NCBI GenBank assembly: GCA_021396245.1
Contig: WNYE01000014.1
Span: 1 to 64,000 of the forward strand
DNA from: Sporothrix humicola
Lineage: Eukaryota; Ascomycota; Sordariomycetes; Ophiostomatales; Ophiostomataceae
Direction: 5' to 3'
Length of the DNA stretch: 64,000 nucleotides
Shown here: piece by piece, positions 24,701-37,139 of the stretch
How the letters are laid out: every line of letters begins with the position of its first letter
Numbering within the stretch: the first letter of the stretch is position 1
The notes under the pieces: generated by a model
The model's database searches: none
Seen by the model: only the letters and a program-made list of their open reading frames with translations
What the model was told of the DNA's origin: nothing
Program-made: the position numbers and the translations under genes

Positions 24701-27100
24701 TCCTCTGTGTTGGCTGCAAACAAAAACTTACATGCGATGTGTGTGGGGTCGCAGTCTTGTGTGTCATTGGGCGGGGGAATGCAAGAAGGCGCTGGAAGCA
24801 AACGGCCAGATGTGTGATGCGTGATGCATGATACGTGAGGAGGGAATGAGCTCTTGCTTGTCTTCAGCACCTTTGGGAGAGAATCTGCAGTGGGCTTGAA
24901 AAATTAAAATCCTGGCTGGAGTTGGTGATGGTTGGTGAGTATTTGCACGTTGTCGGTGCTGTGTCGAAAGAAAGATCAAAATAAAAGATGCAGAAACCTT
25001 ACGAAATACAACTCTTGGACTGGAACGCTCTGAGGACCAACGAGCCCGGTATTCCCGTTTCGAGGGTGACCATTGTTTGGGGGCGGAGAATGTTGGAAGT
25101 CTGAAGCCTAGATTGATCTCTGGTCTTCCGATCACCGAACCAAGATTTCAAAAGCTGACACGAACCATCTCCCAGCATGCAGCCTTCAAAAAGCCGAGAG
25201 ACTTGAAGTATCGACGGGTTCAAAAGTACCAAGGACGGGATATGCTATCGTCTGCAAGAGACTCGTTCTGTAGCAAAGTGCCGTTGCATCTCGGCAATTA
25301 ATGTCGTATAGAACCATGCGAGTAAACTGGGGGAAATGGGCGGTGAACTGTGTGTGTTGAGAGCAGCTTTGCAGGCCGGCCGTGTCGTGACAGATTCCTC
25401 ACTCAAGCTGCCTTGCTGTGTGCATGCATTGTCATTTAAACTTGGCTCAATTGCTGACCTGAACTGAGGGTATTTCCATACCCCGTGAATTGGTCCCATG
25501 CCAACATTACTCTCCTTGCCTCACTGAATCAAACTGAAGAGTTCTCAGTCTTCTTCTCTGCTTGTTTAGCCATTCTCAAAGCCCTTTTGACACGCTGGTA
25601 TGTGACTGCCCTCTCTGTGCAACTTCCTGTGGCGGATGGAAAGAGTAGTTAGAAGACAGAAATATTAGTTTCACCGTATGAGCATCACGGATTGACGTAC
25701 CGCAACAGGCAAGCCTGCGTGAAAGGAGGACAAAAGAAGGTCAGTCGAATAGCGCCTTTGTAGACTATGAATCTACAGGTCATTCAATGCCGGGGACACA
25801 CATACATGTGCTCGTCTTTGATAATAGCCGACTCTGGCATCTCAGATAGACTTGAAAAGCAGCGCTTGCCACGCCTCATAAAACCTTCGCAGAATGAGTT
25901 GAAGATGTAGTGTTCGTGTCCGCAAGTGAAATTTTGCTAACCCCCGATCAAACAAAAAGATACCATGTCAGTAGTTGTGTAAAGTACGAGGCAGAAACAC
26001 ACAGATAAACGGACTGCTTACGTGAATGACGGTACACATGATGGGTAGTTTGTGAAAGGGTTGCCCGTGAGTTTTGCGTGTAGGAAGTTGTGGGTATTGG
26101 TTTTGCTGATTGTTGTTCTTGGTCGTTTATTTCTTCAACCAAAAATATGATGCTATGCATCATCTTGTATATTATTCCGAGGTTGAGATGAAAAAGAGTT
26201 AGGCATTCTTGATAATGGGTTGCACATATCAAAAGACATGTATGAGGATAGCCGAATAGTAAACACAACCAGGCAGGTCAACTGTTGAATCTCTCACCTC
26301 CCACTTCGCATCTTTTCGCGGAGTAGTCTGCGTCCCTGCTGCCCAATACGACGCTTCACTCGAAATTGCGCGGCGGTTTGATACAAACGGCCAAAAAGGA
26401 GGGGGCAGCCATTCCGTGAAGCTGGGTTACACAAAGCCCTTCCAGCGAGGATGGATGCTAACATGGGGTGGTCTGCAGGAGCGTATTGTCGGAGAGGAAG
26501 CTATGTGTTGGGGCGAAAACGACAGCATGGCGAAAGACAAGTGAGCGGCAGTCGATGGTTCGGATGGCAAGCCCGAATATGTCACCGGTCAGGGTATGTT
26601 GAAGGAACACACATGCGCCCACAGGCCTGACCTGACCTTGTCGCGCAGCGAACGAATTTGTTTTGTTCTCCCATACGTCCCGTCCTCTCGTTAATAAAAT
26701 ACAAATGAATTAGTTTCTAATAAAGCCTGAAATATACATTCATAGACAGTATTGGGTCAGGAACTTACTTTTTGTGAGAGAGGAGCGAGGCCATCAGATA
26801 GTAATCAAATGCAGGTAGATGTTTTCTTCAAACAATACCCCTGTCGTATGATGTTGTTTGTCACTGACCCCTGTCGCACTAGTGATGCTCTGTTTGGCCG
26901 CCCCTTGTTCGCGCTATTCTGCCAATCCAGGTTCTAGCAGAGGATCGGCCCGAGTGAATGATGACGACGGCGTGTTGGTGGGGAGAGGAACAGCTGGATC
27001 TTTTCACCTGGTTAATAATGAACAATCTTTCGCACTGAGGAAAACATATGCTGAGAATCAGGAGCACATACCGCGACAATATTTCTTGCTTCAAGTGGAC

Positions 27101-27126
27101 GACTGGACTGGACTGGACTGGACTGG
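27101..27126. repeat. (GACTG)n pentanucleotide repeat
   Basis: Five tandem copies of GACTG are present. Confidence 0.9.
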
Positions 27127-30100
27127 AAACCGGACAGGGCAGAATTATTCGAGCCGGCAAGCATGCTAAACGACAGCAATGGCTCCGCGTGCCGTGTGAG
27201 TGGGACGGTAGAGTCATGAACTTTGCTGGAGGGATCAACAGTATTGTCCTCTTCTGGACATGCAAGCTGCCGTGTTTATTTTCTATTATCCTGCTGGCGT
27301 CAGTAACAAACGAATTTCTAGCTGACCGTACAGAGAAGGTGTTACAAATTCAAATATAACGCAGGACCGAAAAGTGCAAAAAAAAAGGAGAAAACAGTGG
27401 CTATTGAAGTGATTCTGTGAGGGATGGAAATTGGGAATGCCAGGGTGTAAGATAACCTGACCCGGAGACGCCAAAACAGCTTCTACCCAATGGTAGCCAC
27501 AATCTTTGCCACAAATGAAAGGAATATGTGGGTGTGAAAGATAGGGAAAGGAAATGGTGAAATATTGACATTGAGAGAGGAAGAAAAATACGACGGTGAA
27601 GAAATGGACGGCAACAGAGTGGGGGGCAAAAGCCAAGAGAGATAAAAGGCAACTTGGTGGAATAGGCGATGTAGAGAATGGTGAAATGAAAGTGGACCAA
27701 CAGTAACAGAGGCACATATAGTACGACGTAGAGGGAACAAGAATGGGAAATAGAAAGTAAAGGCAACCTGGCGAGTGTCCAAAGGGAAAAAATGACACTT
27801 TGGGACTTCCAACCGGGGGGCGCATCTTGACTGATTTTCTCGGCAACAGAATGTCAACTTTGACACTTTTGCCCATTTAAGCACAGACTCACTATTGAAG
27901 GGTGAGTGCTCGTTCTCTTTTCAAGGGAAATTCAATAGAAATGTTCATATGACCTCTCCACGTTTGCGTTTGTCGGAAACGTACATGCCAGAGACAACCA
28001 TAGAGGAAGTCATATAGCAAGGCGATAGTGGTTGCGCGAGCTAGGCTTGGGTTATATTGTTGGTACATAATACCTGGCCTGGGTCTTTGTGCAACAACAA
28101 CATGAAGCAGAGAGGGTTGGTGCTTGTTGGTTTTCTGAAGAGCCAGTCGCATCCAGCTGAAAGATAGAACGTGTGTGGGTTTATTCTCCGACTTCACTCG
28201 TCACTTGCTCTTGTGTACCGTGGCGGCATGTGCAAGGATGGCAGTGTTACTGCGATTTCTAACCCCTCAACACTGCCCGGCATAGTAGTGAAGACAGGAC
28301 TGGGGAGACCTTGGGTTGTCTCTGTGTAATACATGGGTGATTCTGCTCTGGGGAAGTATGTTCCATAAGTGGATGTAGCATGCGAAGCCCAAGAAGCCGA
28401 CTAGAGCGAGCCGCTGCAAATGTTTGCAGTATATTGCGGTTGCTATGTAGTCGTGCGCAACATCAATAGCACAGTTCTTACCTTTTGTTGAGCGTCATGA
28501 TTCCACTGTCGCAGAAAGAAGCCCCGCAAAGACTAATTAGCAAGATTTATGGCCGCAATTGATATATCCATTGTCAGTGAGGAGATATCTAGGTGGATGC
28601 GGCTGTCAAATTCGGAGGTCCCTGCGTGTATGGTGCCATGGAGCCTAAATTTGTTCAGCTGGGGACGGCCCTAATGTATGTACCAGCCAGTCCATGCCCG
28701 TGTTCGAATCTTTTCTCCATACTCCGTGCACATCGGATGCACGGACGAGCATTACCCCATGTCTAGTTTTGGTGGGCTTTGTTAGATGCACGGTGCCATT
28801 GGCGATTGCCGGTACCAGGAGACGGGCCCATGAAAGGGGGGAAAATACTAGTAAGACACAGTAAGCAGTGGGCTTATTTTGGAAAGAAAATGATAGTCTC
28901 ACCTAAAGATTCATTGCTTCGATACCGGGATAATGGGTAGCTCGGGGACCACAGAAAAGACTCGCTTGCCATCTATCTCGTGGGCTCTGCCCCCCAAAAG
29001 CAACAACGTAAGTGCATACTTTCGTTTTCTTGCATAATGCTTCCTGTCCAGCCACACGTGATGTATGTGCTTGCTGTTGCGGGTGCAGAATGTCGCTCTC
29101 TGCACGCCATATGTCTTGACTGCAGCTTTGGTCATCCTGCATTAAAGGACGCAGGGGATGCTGCGTACAACCTGGCAGGGTGAGGTACAAGTGCTTCAGC
29201 GCTGAGGACTGCTTGTGCAGGTCTTTCTTTCCCTCCGATGCATCGAGATTTAGCAAATTCGCATGCTGGAAACTGGAGCCGACGGCACCATGACGCTATT
29301 GATGGCGGGCCGCCCACTTGGTTTGGTCTGGGCTCTGGCAGTGTGAAATCGTGGTGAGTCGCGATATTATTCTTATGTTGTCGCCCGCCATCAGGCGAAA
29401 TGTAGTTAGAGCATGGTCAAACAAGAAATATGGTGGGATGCACTCACTCAATGAATAGGCAAAAGCGCCAACTGGGGTGGCCGATGACCGAGGTCGCCTG
29501 CTTTGAAGAATATGCCAATAGATTCTCTGCTTTGGGGATGTTGTTTGTCGAAAAGAGATGATCAACAAAGCGACAAACGACACAGAAGTCGTAACTGCCT
29601 TTTGGAAGCTACCCCTTTTTTGTGCTTTCCACTAACCACCAAGGAAGGCACTACCGGGACCGTGTTAACCGTGAAGGCAGGTGCCATTCGCCCCTTGAAA
29701 ACATACACCTCGATCGTGCCCTCCTCCCAGAAATATTGTATCTACGAAGCCCGGGCGCCCACGCCTTCCTGTGGCTACGACGCATTAACTCTAGATGCTT
29801 CCAACAAACTAATGCACAGAAAGAGCCACCGGCCAAGTATGTGGCTCTGGCTATCTCCAAAGTCAGGTACAGCTTTCACCTTTGTTGTTCCTTCCGCCCC
29901 TGGAGTACCTGAGGATCTTGTGCCCTTCGCTCCTTCCTTCTCGTTGTACTGGTAGATAGATTCAATATCTCCTCTTTCTGGTCTGCCGGACAACGCTGGA
30001 TGGACATTAATAGCACCTCCATCAATGTCCTTGGTGATTCACCCCACTGGGACTAACACGGGACATAGCGAGAACCGCACCAAATATGTCGTACACGCGC

Positions 30101-32639
30101 TAAAATGCACCAAAGCGGCCGCCCACCCGAACAGGCAATAGTGTCCTGCATGCTGCTTGCTGCCGCTCACAGTTTCCCTGCTAAGACGAAAGATGCCATA
30201 GAAATCCACACACCTCTTTCCTTTACCTACGCTCTTCGAGTTGGGCCCGTTTGCCTCGTTTTACCGTCACCGAATTTCATATTTTCCCTACTTTTTTTTG
30301 TGCAGTCCATTTTCAAGCGCACTCTTTTCTGTTTCCCGCTAATTTTGTGCCACTGCTTTTTACATTGCCCGTCTTTCAATTCACCATTTCTGCTTCTCTG
30401 ATCAACGGGTGTTTCCCGCTCACCTTGCCATGTCCCAGATTTCCTCTCAATCTCATATTCGGTATCTCTCCTCCATCCCAAAACCAGTTTTTTCGACACC
30501 TTGGCCATGAAGCACGGCCTTGTGTCTTCCCGTGTGACACGCCGAAGTCCAATATCAACTTCCCGTCGGCTCCTCCTACCATCCTACCCCGTTTGCGTCC
30601 AATTTGCCTCGGGCTACACAAGACTCTGTTTGGACACAACAACGTCTCCCATTTCTTGATACATCGCATGTCTGTTTTTTATTCGTATAAGTCATCACAT
30701 ATCACATTTCCCTTCATCACCAGGTGTCACCCCATGAGAGGCCTAGACGAGCGCTGTCGTCTCACATGCTGTAGGTCTCCTTTCCCCTCCCGTTTTCCCC
30801 CTTTCCTCATCTTTTGTCTTTCCCAGGGATTCCACCTTCTTTGACCTTCTTCCCCTTTCCTTCGCAAATTTTAGGAGAGAAAAAAAATGAATGGCTGGCA
30901 TTCAGCATGCACGTAAGTGCTTCGTCTGTAGACGGTCATGCCGCCAAAGGCTCAAGGCAGTCTGGCAGTCTAGCTCGTTGTCCTAAACATGCAGGCCTCT
31001 GGGGCAGCCTACGTCAATGATTTACCTATGTCCCATTCTACTCCTGCAGAATAAATCCATATCTTCTGTGAGTTGCGTATTCTCTTTGTCCTAAGCCTAG
31101 GTGGTAAGAGTCTACGGCTACGCATCGTCCCGACATCGTTTCGAGGGGATCTTGATGTTTATCTGCAGCGCGGGGCATCCGTCCTTGGTCTTGACTCGTT
31201 TCGTCTCCTTGCCGCATTCCCCTCTCTGTCTTTTTCTAGCTTGGTCCAAACTTTCAATTCCCTCATTCTCCTGTAGTTTGGTGTATCCGTCATATTATTT
31301 TGTGCTAAGCCCATCGTGGACCAACAAACCGAAGGCCATAAAAGCGGCCGCCCGATGCGGGAACGAGCAAGGCGCGACATGGCTTCGTGCACCATTTCCT
31401 GACGAGCCCCAGAGCCAGATACCCTACAAAGCCAGCCTTTTGAAAGTGGAAATTATGTGCAGCCGAAAGGCCAATTTCTATGCCCAAATATACCTAATTT
31501 ATCTTGTTTGCCATTCTGTTTCATCGTGCCTTTGTGTTTACTAGAGCGGCCAACACGAGCTACAAGGTTGCCTGGATGGTGAATGTTGGCACGCACGCTA
31601 CCCGTCCTGCGTTTGCTTTCCCCTATCCCTATTCCCGCCGTTTCCCATCGTCTCTTGAGTGTTGTCACTAATACGGAGAGAATATGCTTGCTGCCGCGTC
31701 GTTTCTTGTCGCCCCTTCTCACTCCTTGATCCCGCATCTTCTGTCACACACCTCATCTTTTGTTCACGAGGTTGTCTTGTCCATCTCGCATCTGCGTCTG
31801 TCCCATTTCAGACTCTTTCTTTCTCTTCTCCTTGATTTACTTTCTTTTGTTCCTACTTCTCTACTCTTTTTCGACTGGCAACGATATCGTGGCCACCCAC
31901 ACCACCACTTCGTGTTGCATGCCCTAGTCCTGCAGGCAGGTGTTAAGAGACGACCAGCACACACCTGGTCGGCTGAGCCGCATCGGTGGTTTATGTCCTG
32001 GCTCGGGATAGAATGGGCAGTTATATATCAAGTATCTTTGGCACAGTACGGCATTCCCTCAATTTGCCCATCGTACTATCATATATTCTGCTGGCATACG
32101 CATACGACACACTTTGGATTTAATCTCTGGGGTATCTCCTCTCTGGTTCCAACACCTCTCCTCCTTCTCTGAATCAAACATACCATAATTACCACATTTC
32201 TTTCTTTGGCTCTGTCCTACGCTTTGAGCACTCATCCCTCTATTCGTTACTGACCGAGCCAAAACCAACAGCCGTTATGTTCTTCCTCGCAACCGATTTT
32301 GGTGAGTTCTATTTTTGTCATCTCTCTTCCGCAGTCTTGTGTTCTTGCGTATGATATACGAGCCCCGCTGCAAACATATATCATATGTGAGATGGCCTTG
32401 CCCTTTTCGACGGTCAAAAATTTTCAGAAAAGTCTCTGTGGCAGTGTTTTGCTTTTTTCTCCATGAAAGTCGATACCCATTCTTCAGCATTTACACAACC
32501 ACCATTTTCTCATATATATACATGCATGGTGCTGACTTTCCAGAAATTTATTCAAAGACAGAACAATATTTTTTTCTACTGACAAGACTATTCACGGCCT
32601 GTCTATCTCCAGCACCAGTGATCATCCCAACAGCCTATC

Positions 32640-35331
32640 ATGGCTACTTTTCCCACTCAACCAAGTGACGGGAGGGGCAATATCTACGGCCAGGCCGAGC
32701 CGACGAGCTTTGATGGAATTACATTTCCCTTCTCTCTCGGCCTCGAAGGTCTAGGTTACGAAAGCCTCCACGACCTGGTACAGGCAAGCCATCCGGGCCC
32801 TCCGGGTGCTCATGGTCCTCCCGGTCCGCCAGATCCCACTGTTCAAGCATCTGGCCAGGATGGAGCTGCTGCGACTTCGCAGTCTTTTCCTCCTCCTCCG
32901 TCAAGCAATGCAGCCACAGCAACTGGAACTACGGCTACTACTGCCGGGAATTCATCCCGCCCGGTGGTAACCACTGCAGCTACAAGCACAAGTATCCATG
33001 CTGCTACAACTGAGCTGCCAACCTCCACGCCTCTGGCAGAATCTGCGTCTACGGCCTCGTCAGCTTCAACTGCTACAATGGCCTCCACACCCCCTTCCAG
33101 TACCAGCATTGCTACTACAACCACGGCCACGACAAAGCCAACAGCTGTCTGGACCGATCCTGCCCTTTTCATCGATATGAAAACAAACATCTATCGGGGG
33201 GCATTTCTCCCAGACAGTTGCTTTGAAGACGCCTTCTATCCGGAGGGCAGTGAGCACCGCCCAAAGAGGCCTCAGCCATCGGAGCCTGAAAATCCCTGGC
33301 GGGCGTACCTGGAGAAGGGCATTTCTGAACAGGATCTCGCGCTGTGGATTGATGAGTCAAAAAGCACACCAGCGCCTTTGGGCTTTGGCTTCCCTGTTCA
33401 TCCTCAGATGGCCACTTTGGACATGGGACACATGGGACACATGGGGAGTATGCCACAGCTGCAGACCTACTTGGCCCATTTCCCCACGGGCCACATTGTG
33501 GAGGATTTGTCGCCGACAACATCCACATCATCGTCCTGCAGAGTGACGGACATCACGGACATGTCTCCGGCCAACTCTGACCAGCTGCACATTTCTCCCA
33601 GCTCGTCGCCTGGCGGTGGCTCAATTGTTACTCCCACAGCATCGTTTGCTCCTGGGGAGGTGCCCATGTATGGATCTCTCTTTGGCCATATGGACATGAC
33701 GAGCTTCCTGCCAACGGTCAGTGCAGAAGCGGCACTCTTTGGGCCACCTCCTAATAATGTGCCGTTCGCCGGTGTCTCTGACGCCAACGTCTTCTCGCCC
33801 TCGGCCTGGGGCGTGCCGGTTTCTGGTCCCCAGGTTGCTGCAGACGTCTTCAAACACACGATGTCGGCGCCCGGCCAGTCCTTGGCAACAAATCAGGCAC
33901 ATTCCTTTGAGAACCCATTCCTCCAGCAGCCGAGCTTCTTGAAGGCTCCTGCGCAATGGGTTCCTTCAGCCGTTCCTGACAATGGGACCACGGGCCTCAC
34001 TTTGCCAACTGTATCAGAGGCAAAATCTGCAATAATCCCGCCTGCTACGGTTGCTCCAAGTCCAATCCAGGATCAGAGTGTTCCGCCTCGAAAGATGCCG
34101 GCCGTGCGTGTTGAGCCAAAGACCAGTGCCATCATCTCGACATCTCGCGCCAACAAGACCAGCAAACAGCCAACACGCCGCGCATCAAACTCGGCTTCGG
34201 CTTCCACTTCCCTGTCGGCCCGTCGCCGCACTACACCTCTCCCAACTCATCCTGCTACCTCAACGCAGACTTTTGTTCCCCCTCCCACCATCACCGGCCC
34301 TGGTCAAGCCTCCACATCCACTGCACCCACAGACAATGGGACAAAGAATGCGGCTTCGAAGAAGCATGTGCTCTCTACTGATGCCGAGGATGATGAAGAG
34401 TCTCGCCCGTCCAAGCGTGTCCAGCTGGAGGGCCAATCGCTCGACGTGGATATTAATGATAAGGGAAAAGAAAAGGAGGAGGCATTGCCCAAGATCAGCT
34501 ACAATCGCGATGCTTCTGGCAAATATGATGCACGCATTCCCCGTTTTCCCACGAGTGTCGGCCATGTCGCACCTGTCCTCGGCCAGCCCTGTGTCCTTGT
34601 TGCCGCGGGGAGGGAATTTCTCAGCCTTTCCTTTACTGCCGGAGAGGCCGAGGCCATGGCGGCGTCAATGGAGGCCTTGGTACCAATCTACTTCTCTCCG
34701 GGACATGAGGCCCGTGAAAACGCCAACGCGCATCTGAGCCCAGTGGAGCGGGTGGCTGCCGCCCAGAGACGGTCCGAGGCCATCGGCAAAGCCCTTGTCA
34801 ATAAGGCTACTTACAAGGCCAAGATAGAGGCTCAGAAAAAGGCCAATGCCGAAGCAGAAGCAAAGGCTGAAGCGGAGGCGAAGGCTAATAACAAGTCCGC
34901 GGTTGCGGTTGAGGCGGATGACAAGACCTCTGGGGGTACCTCAGGCAACACCTCTGCTGTACCGTCTACCCAGACCCCGGTGCCTAATCCGTACTTGAAG
35001 CTGAACTTGCCCGCGACCCTGGACTACACAATTATGCCCCAAAATATGCTCGAGGAGCTCGACTTTCGGCCACTTGCCAGTCTTCCTGCGTCTGTATTAG
35101 TACGTACTAACACAAACAATAATAAAATCACAACATTCGAGCAATTATCGAAACTAACATCTTCTCTAGGACCTGCTACCGGCCCAGCCAGCAACTCTCT
35201 CCCAGAACAAGCCGCCTGTGCCGTCCCTACCTCCTCATCTCGGCCAGGTCCTCACCTCGCGGCGCATCTCGCGGCGCTTGGCCTTTTCTGCGCCTTCGGG
35301 TCAGAGTGCAGACAACCAACCCGGCCAATGA
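32640..35331 (+). CDS. 873-aa low-complexity protein, unknown function
   Basis: Two exons: 32640-35099 (exactly 820 codons) and 35170-35331. The 70-bp intron has donor GTACGT, a CTAAC element near the acceptor, and TCTCTAG. Splicing replaces a poor read-through tail with LDLLPAQPATLSQ and a stop after QPGQ. No known domain is visible. The N-terminal 170 residues are Pro/Ser/Thr/Ala-rich. A more ordered-looking patch around residues 180-250 follows (TDPALFIDMKTNIYRGAF, ENPWRAYLEKGISEQDLALW), then a DMGHMGHMG repeat, long Ser/Pro-rich sequence and a basic/acidic stretch. Near residues 630-720 there is a compact-looking segment (ISYNRDASGKYDARIPRFP) and then an Ala/Glu/Lys helix (AEAEAKAEAEAKANN). 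The composition resembles a nuclear regulatory protein, but I cannot assign a function. Confidence 0.78.
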
Positions 35332-36241
35332 CGACATTTTCATCGGGTGGTATTTTGTTTCGTAATTACAGCTGTGCTGTTCTCTTATTTATGTCGTCTC
35401 GTTCTCGCTTTTCTTGACAGGATTTGTGTTTTGGATTCTTTCCCATGACATTCACTATGAGTTGCTTGTTTTTGTTTTGCTTGTATTGGATGTTTCCTTG
35501 CCCCCTTCAATATTTACTCATAGGTACTTCGCCCTTGCTTTGAATTTTTTGCCACCCTATGATAGTTTTACAATATCTATACCACAAATATACACTCAAT
35601 TTACTTTGCACCATGATGACTATTCAGAATTGTCAGACTCGAGCCTCATAAAGACAGGCCTTCCGTCTGGTATAGGTTTCTGAGCCGAGCAGGTCCCATC
35701 CGGACCACACAAGTACATTATTGGACGGAGAAGAGAGCACCGGGTGATATGTCTTGTCTGACCAACACGCGAATCTCTTCTATATATCGTCGTACAAGAG
35801 CGGAAACGGGACGAAACTGCAATGTGATTCAATTTATCATCCACCACTCATGATACACCATATTCATATTACGATGCAGCGTTCTGGGGAACACAGGGAT
35901 ACTTTATCTCTTTCGTATCTTTGTGTCATGTGCATCGCTCGCCAGCGGCCCTTTCACAAAAGAACAGCAAACAGCGCATACCAACAGCACCAACGGGGGA
36001 TTGTAGTAGATGGATTGTATGGTTTTAATTTTCTAATGATATATACGACCCGCTCAATGTCAAGATTGGGCCATGCTGTGACGTTGCCTGTGTGTTCGCA
36101 CACCCACAAACGGCACATTCCTATGCACACCATGCTATGCTATTCCAACTCCAGCATTCTCGTCCCCGCCAACAGAGGCACTCACTATATGCGGTGCAAC
36201 CATTGACATCTCTCACCAAGGAGGGAGTCTAAACGGCAAAT
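35332..36241. other. Convergent 3' region between the 873-aa gene and COX13
   Basis: About 0.9 kb separates the ends of two convergent genes. It is T-rich on the left and has only short frames. It probably consists of the two 3' UTRs. Confidence 0.5.
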
Positions 36242-37139
36242 TTAGACGACCTTGTCCTTATTGTGGTAGTTGACCTTGTCGTTCCAGCTGGAGAGAAGTC
36301 AGTCATGTTCGGTATGAATCATTGTCCCAGCTCCTCGTCCACTCTTCATCCCATATAACAACACCTCGTGTCTCATCTTCTCTTCTTCTTTTCATCTCTC
36401 CTCCCCCGAAAATACTTACAACAGGGTCTTGTCACCATCGCCCCAGGTGTAGTTCTTGGTGCGGATGTTCTGGTAGGGGTACTCGGTGCGCTCCTCCAGA
36501 GGAGGGAGGTGCTCCCAGTGCTCCCAGTGCTCCTTATACAGGACGTAGGCGTTGTAGCCCGAAAGGGCGAGAGCAGGGATGGCAACGCTAGATCGTTTGT
36601 TAGTACAAGATGTCCGGGTGAAGGTGTATATGTGCTACGTCACAAAATGGCCGAGGTTGGTTCGAGGTCCGCCTTGATTTTGATCGGTCGTTGTTTTCGA
36701 CAATGCATATCTGTGCGTGCGGTTCGGGTTCGTCGGTCGTTCCGTCGATTGCTGGATGCCAATTGGCAGTTATGTGGTTGCTCGATGGGTATGGTTGATG
36801 CATTGGGTCGTTCGGTTGGTCGTCGGCCAATTGGGCAGGTAGGGATATCATGAAGCTTACAAGATGGAGATGTTACGCCACAGCTCTGGAAATAAGACAA
36901 AGAGGTTAGCAATGCTGTTCACGCCTTCCAACGGCCAATGCTCCCGCCAATACATGATGCGGGGGCCCAATTCAATCCTCCGAGTAGAACATACTGGTCG
37001 TCTGGCCGGCGTGCTCCTGGACGGCTCTGCGCTCGCGGGTGAACGCGCTCTCGGTAGCAGGGGGGGTCGACGAGTAGGTGCGGCGGGCAGCCTGGCGGCT
37101 GACCTGACCCGCGCGGCGGGCGACGGCGGCGCGGAACAT
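36242..37139 (-). CDS. COX13: Cytochrome c oxidase subunit 6A (VIa), mitochondrial
   Basis: Four exons: 37139-36995, 36885-36861, 36587-36420 and 36287-36242, giving 127 aa. Introns are 109, 273 and 132 bp with donors GTATGT, GTAAGC and GTAAGT and AG acceptors; the second exon is only 25 bp. The first 25-30 residues (MFRAAVARRAGQVSRQAARR) are Arg/Ala-rich with no acidic residue, a mitochondrial targeting peptide. Then come the family core TTKLWRNISIFVAIPALALS, a single inner-membrane helix, and the conserved EHWEHWEHLPPLEERTEYPY and NIRTKNYTWGDGDKTLFWN. It is a nuclear-encoded supernumerary subunit of complex IV in the inner membrane, involved in enzyme stability and dimer regulation. COX13 next to APN2 is a common MAT-flanking pair in Pezizomycotina; here a RING gene sits between them. 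Confidence 0.96.

Larger units (their letters stand above)
20055..32639. other. 12.6-kb divergent interval without a convincing gene
   Basis: This separates the start of the 1376-aa gene (minus) from the 873-aa gene (plus). All open frames are short, several start at non-ATG codons, and none shows a known domain or a consistent exon chain. Leader sequence of the minus gene occupies the left end. On the right, a donor-like GTGAGT near 32300 and acceptor-like TCTCCAG near 32611 suggest a leader intron for the plus gene. Simple repeats are present. I see no tRNA, rRNA or transposon ends. Confidence 0.5.
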
